In this document: positions 14,834-22,048 of the stretch, one piece after another
Numbering within the stretch: position 1 is the first letter of the stretch
Layout of the letters: each line of letters opens with the position of its first letter
DNA from: Streptomyces fulvoviolaceus
Lineage (GTDB): Bacteria; Actinomycetota; Actinomycetes; Streptomycetales; Streptomycetaceae
NCBI RefSeq assembly: GCF_000718165.1
Contig: NZ_JOEY01000088.1
Span: 1-23,522 of the forward strand
Direction: 5' to 3'
Length of the DNA: 23,522 bases
Notes under the pieces: model-generated
What the model was told of the DNA's origin: nothing
Seen by the model: only the letters and a program-made list of their open reading frames with translations
The model's database searches: none
Program-made: the position numbers and the translations under genes

Positions 14834-14850
14834 AGAGAATACGATTCTCT
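14834..14850. promoter_or_regulatory. Perfect 17-bp palindrome, candidate operator
   Basis: AGAGAATACGATTCTCT: 7-bp arms around ACG, starting on the base after the ligase stop codon and ending 11 bases before the amidohydrolase ribosome site. The arms share GAGAAT/ATTCTC with the site at 13200-13218 but face the other way. It is too short and too AT-rich to be a good terminator. A repressor or autoregulator site within the operon is the most likely meaning. An mRNA hairpin tuning expression of the next gene is the alternative. Confidence 0.6.
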
Positions 14851-14860
14851 CAAATCGCAA

Positions 14861-14867
14861 AGGAGGG
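14861..14867 (+). promoter_or_regulatory. Strong ribosome binding site that fixes the amidohydrolase start
   Basis: AGGAGGG ends four bases before ATG 14872. It argues against the in-frame ATG at 14830 that overlaps the ligase stop. Starting there would translate the palindrome into an extra 14 residues that do not fit the family. Confidence 0.85.
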
Positions 14868-14871
14868 TCTC

Positions 14872-16050
14872 ATGTCGACGCGTGCGCTTCCGTATCCGCT
14901 CTTCGACGCGGACAACCACCTGTACGAGACCGAGGAGGCGCTGACCAGGCACCTCCCCAAGGAGTACGCGGGCGCCATCGAGTACGTGCAGGTCCGTGGC
15001 CGTACGAAGATCGCGATCCTCGGCCAGATCAGCGAGTACATCCCCAACCCCACCTTCGAGGTGGTCGCCCGCCCCGGCGCGATGGAGGAGTACTTCCGCG
15101 TGGGCAACCCCGACGGCAAGTCGCGCCGGGAGATCTTCGGCGAGGCGATGCGCTCGATCCCCGCCTTCCGTGAACCGGGGCCGCGTCTGGAGCTGTTGGA
15201 CGAGCTGGGGGTCCAGCGGACCCTGATGTTCCCGACACTCGCGAGCCTCATCGAGGAGCGGATGCGGCACCACCCGGAGCTCATCCACGCGGTGATCCAC
15301 TCGCTCAACGAGTGGCTGTACGAGACCTGGTCCTTCAACTACAAGGAGCGCATCTTCACCACCCCGGTGATCACGCTCCCGATCGTCGAGAAGGCCATTG
15401 CCGAGCTCAACTGGGCGGTGGAACGCGGCGCGAAGGCGATTCTCGTACGGCCCGCGCCCGTGCCCGGGTACGGCGGCTCGCGCTCCTTCGCGCTGGAGGA
15501 GTTCGACCCGTTCTGGAAGCGCGTGGTGGAGACCGGCGTGCTGGTCGCGATGCACTCCTCCGACAGCGGGTACTCCAAGTACGCCAACGACTGGGAGGGC
15601 AACTCCGCCGAGATGCTGCCGTTCAAGTCGAACGCCTTCCGCCAGGTGAACGAGTGGCGGCCGATCCAGGACGCGGTGGCGGCCTGGGTGTGCCACGGCG
15701 CGCTGTTCCGCTTCCCGGAGCTGAAGATCGCCCTGATCGAGAACGGCTCGTCCTGGGTGGCACCGCTGCTCGACCAACTCGCCGACGTCCACAAGAAGAT
15801 GCCGGAGCAGTTCCTCGGCGACCCGGTGCAGGCGGTCAAGAACAGCATTCACGTCAGCCCGTTCTACGAGGAGAACCTGAACGATCTGGTGGACCTCATC
15901 GGCGTGGACCGGGTGTTGTTCGGCTCGGACTATCCGCACCCGGAGGGCCTGGCCCAGCCGACCTCGTACGTCAACGCCATCCAGGGCCTGAGCGAGACCG
16001 ACCAGGCCAAGATCATGGGCGGGAACCTGTCCAGGCTGATCCCGGCATGA
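14872..16050 (+). CDS. Amidohydrolase-2 family metal-dependent hydrolase (ACMSD-like)
   Basis: This 392-residue protein is a TIM-barrel amidohydrolase of the COG2159 type. The first metal motif is DADNHLYE (12-19), the DxDxHxxE form that replaces HxH in one large actinobacterial branch. His228 (AMHSSDSG) and Asp353 in LFGSDYPHPEG are the other expected ligand positions. Members hydrolyse or decarboxylate; this branch is common in operons for aromatic, alicyclic and terpenoid breakdown, where ring opening or thioester hydrolysis has been proposed. It is sandwiched between two acyl-CoA ligase genes and overlaps the second by ATGA, so its product is expected to be a CoA-pathway intermediate. Specific reaction unknown. 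Confidence 0.88.
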   Translation: MSTRALPYPLFDADNHLYETEEALTRHLPKEYAGAIEYVQVRGRTKIAILGQISEYIPNPTFEVVARPGAMEEYFRVGNPDGKSRREIFGEAMRSIPAFREPGPRLELLDELGVQRTLMFPTLASLIEERMRHHPELIHAVIHSLNEWLYETWSFNYKERIFTTPVITLPIVEKAIAELNWAVERGAKAILVRPAPVPGYGGSRSFALEEFDPFWKRVVETGVLVAMHSSDSGYSKYANDWEGNSAEMLPFKSNAFRQVNEWRPIQDAVAAWVCHGALFRFPELKIALIENGSSWVAPLLDQLADVHKKMPEQFLGDPVQAVKNSIHVSPFYEENLNDLVDLIGVDRVLFGSDYPHPEGLAQPTSYVNAIQGLSETDQAKIMGGNLSRLIPA

Positions 16051-17480
16051 CCTGGGAGTCCATCCCGCAGATGGTGCTGAGCGCGGCCGACCGCTTCGGT
16101 GACGCCGAGGCAGTCGTCGACGGCCCGCTCCGCCTCGCCTTCACCGAACTCGCCGACCGGGTACGGGTGGCCGCGGGGGCGTTCGCGGAACTGGGGGTGG
16201 AGAAGGGCGACCGGGTCGCGATCTGGGCGCCCAACTCGGCCGAGTGGATCGTCGCGGCGTTCGGACTGCTGACCGCCGGCGGTGTGCTGGTCCCGGTCAA
16301 CACGCGCTACAAGGCGGACGAGGCGCACGACATCGTGGTGCGCAGTGGCGCAAAGGCCCTGCTCGTCCAACAGGGCTTTCTGGGCGTGGAGTTCACCGGT
16401 CCGCCAGGCGTGCCGGTGATCGACCTCAAGTCGGACTTCCTGGCGAGCGGCGCACCCTTCGAGCGCACGGTGAGCGGGACCGACGTCTCCGACATCATCT
16501 TCACCTCGGGGACGACCGGTCGGCCCAAGGGCGTCCTGATGAGCCACGCCCAGAACCTCCGGCTGTTCACGGAGTGGTGCGACCTGGCGGATCTGCGGGA
16601 GGGCGACCGCTATCTGATCGTCAACCCCTTCTTCCACATGTTCGGCTGGAAGGCCGGCTGCATCGCCTCGCTGATCCGGGGCGCCACCATCCTGCCCGTG
16701 CCGGTCCTGGACATGGACCGTGTCCTCGACCTGGTGGAGCGCGAGGAGGTGACGATGCTCCCCGGCCCGCCCACGCTGTACCACTCCCTGCTGGAGGCAC
16801 AGGCGAAGGGCGGACGGGACCTGTCCTCGCTCCGGGCGGCCGTGACGGGTTCCGCGGACATCCCCGTGGAGCTGATCCGCCGTATCAGCAGGGAACTGCC
16901 CTTCCGGTCGATCATGACCGGCTACGGCCTGACCGAGGCGGGCACCGTCACCGCGTCCCGCGCCGGCGACTCCTTCGAGGACGTCGCCACGACCGTCGGC
17001 ACTCCGTGCGACGGCATCGAGATCGGCATCGCCGACGACGGCGAGGTCCTGGTGCGCGGCTACAGCGTCATGCTCGGCTACCTCGACGACCCCGGCGCGA
17101 CGGCCGAGGCGATCGACAAGGACGGCTGGCTGCACACCGGTGACCTCGGGGCGCTCGACGACCGAGGGCACCTCAGGATCGTGGGCCGCAAGAAGGACAT
17201 GTTCATCGTCGGCGGGTTCAACGCCTACCCGGCCGAGATCGAGGGTTTCCTGCTGGAGCATCCGGCGGTGGCCCTGGCCGCGGTGATCGGCGTTCCGGAC
17301 GAGCGGCTGGGGCAGGTGGGGAAGGCGTTCGTGGTGCGGCGCGGTCCTGTGTCCGAGGAGGGGCTGATCGCCTGGAGCCGGGAGCGGATGGCCGGATTCA
17401 AGGTGCCGCGGACCGTCGAGTTCCGGGAGGAGTTGCCGCTGACCGCGACGGGCAAGGTGTTGAAGGACCAGCTGTGCTGA
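16047..17480 (+). CDS. AMP-forming acyl-CoA ligase, FadD3-like
   Basis: This 477-residue ligase has a canonical phosphate loop FTSGTTGRPKG (152-162), then NPFFHMFGWKAG, TGYGLTEAG, LHTGDLG, a VGGFNAYPAEIE hinge and the catalytic Lys470 in TATGK. The short form (under 500 residues), VAIWAPNSAEWIVAAFGLL, PVNTRYKADEA and the FFHMFGWKAG segment resemble FadD3, which activates the bicyclic propionate left from steroid rings C and D. That likeness suggests a compact alicyclic acid as substrate, but other members of this branch have other substrates. It shares an ATGA overlap with the amidohydrolase. The two ligases differ clearly, so they probably act at different stages of the pathway. Confidence 0.88.
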   Translation: MTWESIPQMVLSAADRFGDAEAVVDGPLRLAFTELADRVRVAAGAFAELGVEKGDRVAIWAPNSAEWIVAAFGLLTAGGVLVPVNTRYKADEAHDIVVRSGAKALLVQQGFLGVEFTGPPGVPVIDLKSDFLASGAPFERTVSGTDVSDIIFTSGTTGRPKGVLMSHAQNLRLFTEWCDLADLREGDRYLIVNPFFHMFGWKAGCIASLIRGATILPVPVLDMDRVLDLVEREEVTMLPGPPTLYHSLLEAQAKGGRDLSSLRAAVTGSADIPVELIRRISRELPFRSIMTGYGLTEAGTVTASRAGDSFEDVATTVGTPCDGIEIGIADDGEVLVRGYSVMLGYLDDPGATAEAIDKDGWLHTGDLGALDDRGHLRIVGRKKDMFIVGGFNAYPAEIEGFLLEHPAVALAAVIGVPDERLGQVGKAFVVRRGPVSEEGLIAWSRERMAGFKVPRTVEFREELPLTATGKVLKDQLC

Positions 17481-17518
17481 GGCGCGGAGCGTTTCCCGCA
17501 GGAGAACGGAGATCGATC

Positions 17519-17785
17519 GTGACGACGAACCAGGCCACCGCCCCGGCGGCGGAGTTGTCCCTCGCTCGGATAGAGCGTCTCGACGAGGAGATCATCGCGT
17601 TGCTGGCACGCCGCCGCGCGATGGCGCGGGAACTCCCCGCCCCGGCCCGGGCCCGCGCCGTCGACCCCGGCTTCGTGGAGGCCGTACGGGAGATCACGGA
17701 CCGCTACCGCCAGGAGCTCGGCGGGGCCGGTGAGCTGGTCGCCCGTGCGGTCATGGTGCTGTGCCATCCGGGACGTGAGAACTGA
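17519..17785 (+). CDS. Small chorismate-mutase-like (AroQ-type) helical protein
   Basis: This 88-residue protein has the pattern of an AroQ chorismate mutase first helix: LARIERLDEEIIALLARRRAMARE (15-38 in two helical turns). By hand alignment with E. coli AroQ, the arginine equivalent to Arg28 is present, but the positions of Arg11 and Lys39 look like Leu and Ala, so mutase activity is doubtful. The GTG at 17519 is chosen for GGAG seven bases upstream and for the family length; a GTG at 17474 would overlap the ligase stop but adds an unrelated leader. It follows the FadD3-like gene by 38 bases and is probably in its operon. Its last 35 bases overlap the end of the convergent MaoC gene. Function unknown. 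Confidence 0.65.
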   Translation: MTTNQATAPAAELSLARIERLDEEIIALLARRRAMARELPAPARARAVDPGFVEAVREITDRYRQELGGAGELVARAVMVLCHPGREN

Positions 17786-18680
17786 CGGCGTAGTCGATGT
17801 CCGCGGTCGCGTGGGCCTCGTCGCGGCAGCTCGCGATCCGCAGCCGCGCCGAGCCCTCGTCCTCCGAGGTGCCGCAGGCCAGGAGCGGCTCACCGCAGAA
17901 GACCGGCTTGCGCAGCCGGTACGTCAGAGAGCGCACCTCTCGCCCCTGACCGCGTAGCAGTTCCAGCATCGCCAGCACCAGCAGGGGGCCGTGCACGACG
18001 AGTCCCGGGTAGCCCTCGACGCCGGTCGTGTACGGGCTGTCGTAGTGGATGCGGTGCGCGTTGGCGGTCAGTGCGCTGAAGCGGAACAGCAGGGCGGGAT
18101 CGGTGCGCCACTCCTGCTGCCAGGGGGAGGTGTCGTCGTGCGGCCGGGTCCCGGTGTCCGGGGTCGGGGCCGCCGGGACGGGAGCGCCGCCGCCGCTCCG
18201 GTACACCAGGTCCTGCTCCTCGGTCAGGCACAGCCGCCCGTCCTGGCGGTACTCGCTGCGCACGGTGACGAAGAGCAGGTCACCGCTCCGGCCGCGCTTG
18301 GGCCGTACGTCGGACACGTGGCTGTACTGCTCCGCCGGCCGCCCCAGGATCAGCGGCGCGGCGACCTCCAGGCGTCCGCCCGCGAACATCCTCCGTCGCT
18401 GCGGCAGCGGGGGCAGGAAGTGGGCGTCGCGGGGGTGCCCGTCGGGGCCGAGTGCGGTGTGCCGGGGCCAGGAGAGGAAGTGCAGCCAGTGCCACAGCGG
18501 CGGCAGCGGGTCGCCTCCCCCGGCGGCCGGTTCCGGCAGGTCGAGTACGGCGGAGAGGGCCGCCGTCGGGCCGGGGGCGAGGGCATCGGTCGTGCGGACG
18601 CCGTCCGGGCGCCAGGTGCGGGCGGTCTCCTCGAGGACACCGAAGTCGGAGCTGGGCAACGGAACTCCCGGGGGCCGCAT
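17751..18680 (-). CDS. MaoC-like hydratase with FAS1-like N-terminal half (HTD2/mesaconyl-C4-CoA hydratase type)
   Basis: This 309-residue double-hotdog protein has an N-terminal FAS1-like dehydratase half with HFLPPLPQRRRMFAGGRLE (88-105) and a YSHVSDVRPKRGRSGDLLFVTV block (119-140). The C-terminal MaoC half shows NAHRIHYDSPY (207-217) and GYPGLVVHGPLL (223-234). This architecture is that of COG3777 proteins, which include itaconyl-CoA and mesaconyl-C4-CoA hydratases. It diverges from a CoA-transferase gene, a pairing also seen in itaconate use, but no citramalyl-CoA lyase is here. The start is uncertain: ATG 18680 has no clear ribosome site, and a TTG at 18689 is an alternative. Its stop lies inside the small convergent gene (35-bp overlap). 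Confidence 0.82.
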   Translation of the reverse strand: MRPPGVPLPSSDFGVLEETARTWRPDGVRTTDALAPGPTAALSAVLDLPEPAAGGGDPLPPLWHWLHFLSWPRHTALGPDGHPRDAHFLPPLPQRRRMFAGGRLEVAAPLILGRPAEQYSHVSDVRPKRGRSGDLLFVTVRSEYRQDGRLCLTEEQDLVYRSGGGAPVPAAPTPDTGTRPHDDTSPWQQEWRTDPALLFRFSALTANAHRIHYDSPYTTGVEGYPGLVVHGPLLVLAMLELLRGQGREVRSLTYRLRKPVFCGEPLLACGTSEDEGSARLRIASCRDEAHATADIDYAVSSHVPDGTAP

Positions 18681-18681
18681 G

Positions 18682-18705
18682 GTTGCGTACAAAGCTGCGT
18701 ACAAA
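18682..18705. repeat. 12-bp tandem direct repeat upstream of the MaoC gene
   Basis: GTTGCGTACAAA and GCTGCGTACAAA stand side by side (11 of 12 identical) immediately before the MaoC ATG. A third CGTACAAA occurs at 18807-18814, over the -10 box of the divergent CoA-transferase promoter. The core GTAC is self-complementary. These could be operator half-sites, perhaps for the GntR protein encoded downstream, or the tandem pair could simply be slippage. Confidence 0.5.
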
Positions 18706-18784
18706 TCAGCGGCATTGTGCGAAGGATCACTCGGGGACGTCAAGAAGGTGTGCAAGACCACAGGTGACAGCCCCGTCGACGCCG

Positions 18785-18814
18785 TTGACAGCGTCTCGCA
18801 TTTGGCCGTACAAA
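18785..18814 (+). promoter_or_regulatory. Promoter of the CoA-transferase gene, probably giving a leaderless mRNA
   Basis: TTGACA (18785-18790), 18 bases, TACAAA (18809-18814). The expected start of transcription is 18821-18822, at or one base from the ATG at 18822. Only a weak AAAGG precedes the ATG, so translation of a leaderless transcript, which is common in actinomycetes, is likely. Confidence 0.6.
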
Positions 18815-18821
18815 AGGCCGC

Positions 18822-20015
18822 ATGAGCCTGCCTCAGCTTCCTCTCTCCGGGATCACGGTGGTCAGCCTGGAACAGGCCGTGGCCGCGCCCTACGCCACCC
18901 GGCAGCTCGCCGACCTCGGGGCCAGGGTGATCAAGGTGGAGCGGCCGGGTGACGGCGACTTCGCACGCCGCTACGACACGACCGTGCACGGGCACTCCAG
19001 TTATTTCGTGTGGCTCAACCGGTCCAAGGAGTCCCTCACGCTGGACCTCAAGGATCCGCGGGGCCGCGAGATCCTGGACCAACTCCTGGACGGCGCCGAC
19101 GTGTTCGTACAGAACCTCGCGCCGGGCGCCGCCGATCGGCTGGGGCTCGGCGTCTCCGTGCTGGCCGAACGCAGGCCGCGGCTGATTCCGTGCACGATCT
19201 CCGGCTACGGCACGTCCGGGCCGTGGGCCGACCGCAAGGCGTACGACCTGCTGGTGCAGTGCCAGACGGGCCTGGTGTCCCTGACCGGGACCGCCGACGA
19301 GACGGCCCGGGTCGGGATCTCCGTCGCCGACATCGCGGCCGGGATGTACGCCTACAGCGGCATCCTCACGGCCCTGTACACACGCGCCACCACCGGGACG
19401 GCACATCCGGTGGAGGTCTCCCTCTTCGAGGCACTGGCCGAGTGGATGAGCCAGCCTGCCAATTACACCCGCTACGGCGGCAGTCAGCCCCCGCGCCTGG
19501 GCACGCAGCACGCCACCATCGCGCCGTACGGCGCCTTCACGGCCGCCGACGGCAAGGACGTTCTCTTCTCCATCCAGAACGAACGCGAGTGGGCCGCCCT
19601 GTGCGCCGACTTCCTCGGCCGGCCCGGACTGGCAGCCGACCCGCGCTTCGCCACCGGTTCCGACCGCGTCGCCCACCGCGAGGAACTGAACGCCGTCGTC
19701 GCCGAGCGCATCGCGCGCTCCGACGCCGCGGAGGTCCTCAAGGACCTGGCGGACATCGGGATCGCGTGCGCCGGGGTCAATGATGTCGCCGCGTTCCTGG
19801 ACCACCCGGTGCTGGCGGCCCGCGGCCGCTGGCATGACGTGGCCGTGCCCGGCGGCGCCACGGTGCAGGCGCTGCTTCCGCCGGCCGATCTCGCGGGGCT
19901 GTCCGCGCGCATGGATCCGGTACCGGCGGTGGGCGAGCACACGGAGGCGATCCTCGCGGAACTCGGCCGTAGCCAGGACGACATCGCGGCACTGCGGGCC
20001 GACACGGTCGTCTGA
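18822..20015 (+). CDS. Family III (CaiB/BaiF) acyl-CoA transferase, second copy
   Basis: This 397-residue protein opens with LSGITVVSLEQAVAAPYATRQLADLGARVIKVE (split pattern A-P-x-A-T-R-x-LADLGARVIKVE), the classic family start, and has the likely catalytic Asp170 in SVADIAAGMYAYSG. Other family blocks (ISGYGTSGPWADRKAYDLL at 126-144; RLGTQHATIAPYGAFTAADG) are intact. It is closer to the dicarboxylate and mesaconyl/citramalyl-CoA branch than the copy at 9095, judged by these blocks. It probably activates a carboxylic acid for the acyl-CoA dehydrogenase gene 47 bases downstream and the divergent hydratase. The precise acids are unknown. Confidence 0.9.
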   Translation: MSLPQLPLSGITVVSLEQAVAAPYATRQLADLGARVIKVERPGDGDFARRYDTTVHGHSSYFVWLNRSKESLTLDLKDPRGREILDQLLDGADVFVQNLAPGAADRLGLGVSVLAERRPRLIPCTISGYGTSGPWADRKAYDLLVQCQTGLVSLTGTADETARVGISVADIAAGMYAYSGILTALYTRATTGTAHPVEVSLFEALAEWMSQPANYTRYGGSQPPRLGTQHATIAPYGAFTAADGKDVLFSIQNEREWAALCADFLGRPGLAADPRFATGSDRVAHREELNAVVAERIARSDAAEVLKDLADIGIACAGVNDVAAFLDHPVLAARGRWHDVAVPGGATVQALLPPADLAGLSARMDPVPAVGEHTEAILAELGRSQDDIAALRADTVV

Positions 20016-20062
20016 CGGCTCGCCACGGAAATCTACGGCCATCTACGGAGGAGACACGAGCG

Positions 20063-21229
20063 ATGAGCGTCCTGGACATCCTCTCCGACGACGAACGTCT
20101 CGTCGTGCGGACCGTGCGCGAGTTCGTCGACAAGGACGTGCGGCCGGTGGTGCGGAAGCTGGAGCACGCCAACACCTACCCCGAAGACCTCATCGAGCGG
20201 ATGAAGGAACTCGGCGTCTTCGGCCTGGCGATCCCCGAGGAGTACGGCGGCAACCCCGTTTCCACGCCCTGCTTCGTGCTGGTCACCGAGGAACTCGCGC
20301 GCGGCTGGATGAGCCTGGCCGGGGCGATGGGCGGGCACACGGTCGTGTCCAGACTGCTGCTGCTCTTCGGCACGGAGGACCAGAAACGGCGCTATCTCCC
20401 GAAGCTGGCTACCGGGGAGATCCGGGCGACGATGGCGCTCACCGAGCCCGGCGGCGGCAGCGATCTGCAGGCGATCAGTACGGTCGCGCGCCGTGACGGC
20501 GACGCGTACGTCCTCGACGGGGCGAAGACCTGGATCACCAACTCCCGTCGCTCCGGGCTGATCGCGGTGCTGTGCAAGACCGATCCGGCCGCCGAGCCGC
20601 GCCACCGGGGCATCTCCGTCCTGCTCGCCGAGCACGGGCCGGGTCTGGTCGTCTCCCGTGACCTGCCCAAGCTCGGCTACAAGGGCGTGGAGAGCTGCGA
20701 GTTGTCCTTCGAGGGGTACCGGGCGCCCGTCGGGGCCCTGTTGGGCGGCGAGGAAGGGCACGGCTTCGCCCAGATGATGAAGGGGCTGGAGACCGGGCGC
20801 CTCCAAGTCGCCGCCCGGGCCCTGGGAGTGGGCCGGGCCGCGCTGGAGGACTCGCTGCGCTACGCCCAGGAGCGCGAGACCTTCGGCAAGCCGATCTGGC
20901 GCCACCAGGCGATCGGCGCCTACCTGGCCGACATGGCGACCAAGCTCACCGCGGCCCGACAACTCGCGTTGTACGCGGCCCGGGAGGCCGATGCCGGGCG
21001 CCGGGTCGACATGGAGGCCGGCATGGCGAAGCTGTTCGCGTCCGAGACGGCGATGGAGATCGCGCTCAACGCCGTACGGATCCACGGCGGTTACGGCTAC
21101 TCCACCGAGTTCGACGTCGAGCGGCACTTCCGGGACGCCCCGCTGATGATCGTCGGCGAGGGAACGAACGAGATCCAGCGCAACGTGATCGCGGCGCAGT
21201 TGGTGGCACGGGGTGGGCTGGATGGTTGA
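20063..21229 (+). CDS. Acyl-CoA dehydrogenase
   Basis: This 388-residue flavoprotein has the full family layout: helical N-terminal domain, the FAD-binding middle domain with MALTEPGGGSDLQ (123-135) and WITNS, RETFGKPIWRHQAI in the C-terminal domain, and the catalytic base Glu366 in VGEGTNEIQRN, at the same place as Glu376 of medium-chain dehydrogenase. It would make an alpha,beta-double bond in an acyl-CoA and pass electrons to the electron-transfer flavoprotein, whose genes follow about 0.8 kb downstream. ATG 20063 has GGAGGAG upstream. Chain-length or branching preference cannot be told, though it resembles short or branched-chain members. Confidence 0.94.
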   Translation: MSVLDILSDDERLVVRTVREFVDKDVRPVVRKLEHANTYPEDLIERMKELGVFGLAIPEEYGGNPVSTPCFVLVTEELARGWMSLAGAMGGHTVVSRLLLLFGTEDQKRRYLPKLATGEIRATMALTEPGGGSDLQAISTVARRDGDAYVLDGAKTWITNSRRSGLIAVLCKTDPAAEPRHRGISVLLAEHGPGLVVSRDLPKLGYKGVESCELSFEGYRAPVGALLGGEEGHGFAQMMKGLETGRLQVAARALGVGRAALEDSLRYAQERETFGKPIWRHQAIGAYLADMATKLTAARQLALYAAREADAGRRVDMEAGMAKLFASETAMEIALNAVRIHGGYGYSTEFDVERHFRDAPLMIVGEGTNEIQRNVIAAQLVARGGLDG

Positions 21230-21239
21230 GACGGTTCGG

Positions 21240-21283
21240 GTGGTTGAGCATGGTTGATCAGGTGGTTGAGCATGGTTGAGCAG
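21240..21283 (+). repeat. 22-bp tandem duplication across the GntR start
   Basis: Two adjacent 22-base units (21240-21261 and 21262-21283) agree at 21 of 22 positions, each made of GTGGTTGAGC and ATGGTTGA. With GATGGTTGAG at 21221-21230 added, GGTTGA occurs five times in about 60 bases. Each unit contains an ATG: the first (21250) opens a frame that stops after nine codons, the second (21272) starts the regulator. Confidence 0.85.
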
Positions 21284-22018
21284 ACGCAGCGTGAGAGCAC
21301 GTACCTGCGGCTCGCCCGTGAGCTGCGGTCGGCGATCCTGCGGCACGACTATCCGGAGGGCGTACGGCTGCCCACGGAGGCCGAGTTGGCCGATCTGCAC
21401 GGGATCAGCCGGCAGACCGTGCGGCGGGCCTTCCAGGATCTGGTCGCCGAGGGTCTCGTCCGCCGGGTGCCGGGGCGAGGGACCTTCGCGACGCCCCGCG
21501 AGGAGCAGTACCTGCGCCAGTTCGGTTCCGTGGACGACCTGATGGGGTTGTCCCTAGACACCCGCATGGACGTCGTCACCCCGCTGCACCGGCGGGTCGA
21601 CGTCGACGCGGCGGGCCGGCTCGGCCTGCACACCGACCGGGTGCACACCCTGGCCTTCCTACGGCTGCACGAGGACACGGCGTTCTGCCACACCTCCGTC
21701 TTCCTGCCTCCCGACGTCGGCCGGTTGCTGGAGTCGGTGCCGGAGCTGACGGTGCCGGGGACGGCCGGCGCCTCCACGGTCATCGGGCTCCTCGACGGAC
21801 GGCTGCCCGAGCCCATCGCCGAGGCCGAGCAGAGCATCACGGTGGCCGAGGCCACGCGCGAGATCGCCGGGCATCTGCGCTGCGAACCCGGGCGGTCCCT
21901 GCTCCGCATCGACCGGGTCTACCTCTCGGCTGCCGGACAGCTCGTGGAGCTGGCCGTCAGTCACTTCCTTCCCGAGCACTACTCGTACCGCGTGCGGCTG
22001 CGGCGCAGCGGTCGCTGA
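21272..22018 (+). CDS. GntR-family transcriptional regulator, HutC/UTRA type
   Basis: This 248-residue protein has an N-terminal winged helix-turn-helix (about 8-75) with LPTEAELADLHGISRQTVRRAFQDL split across the recognition helix and the wing GLVRRVPGRGTFAT. The C-terminal half (about 95-240) matches the UTRA ligand-binding fold, with EAEQSITVAEATREIAGHL and a final HFLPEHYSYRVRL. UTRA regulators usually repress nearby catabolic genes and respond to a small acid, sugar or acyl-type ligand. It starts 42 bases after the acyl-CoA dehydrogenase stop and is probably co-transcribed. ATG 21272 is preferred over TTG 21254 by family fit, although the ribosome site is weak and the region is repetitive. 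Confidence 0.9.
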   Translation: MVEQTQRESTYLRLARELRSAILRHDYPEGVRLPTEAELADLHGISRQTVRRAFQDLVAEGLVRRVPGRGTFATPREEQYLRQFGSVDDLMGLSLDTRMDVVTPLHRRVDVDAAGRLGLHTDRVHTLAFLRLHEDTAFCHTSVFLPPDVGRLLESVPELTVPGTAGASTVIGLLDGRLPEPIAEAEQSITVAEATREIAGHLRCEPGRSLLRIDRVYLSAAGQLVELAVSHFLPEHYSYRVRLRRSGR

Positions 22019-22048
22019 CAGAAGTTACTGAAAGAACAGGAGAAAGCC

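Noticed and set aside
12455..14860. Minus-strand open frame of 801 codons across the crotonase-fold gene and the ligase
   Set aside because: Only the last 239 codons match a family. The remainder is antisense to the acyl-CoA ligase and crosses its promoter.
14830..14871. Upstream ATG at 14830 as start of the amidohydrolase, overlapping the ligase stop
   Set aside because: The strong AGGAGGG fits ATG 14872, and the extra residues would simply be the palindrome translated.
17751..20015. Naming the hydratase and CoA-transferase as itaconate-degradation genes
   Set aside because: The third enzyme, citramalyl-CoA lyase, is missing, and both families have many other substrates.
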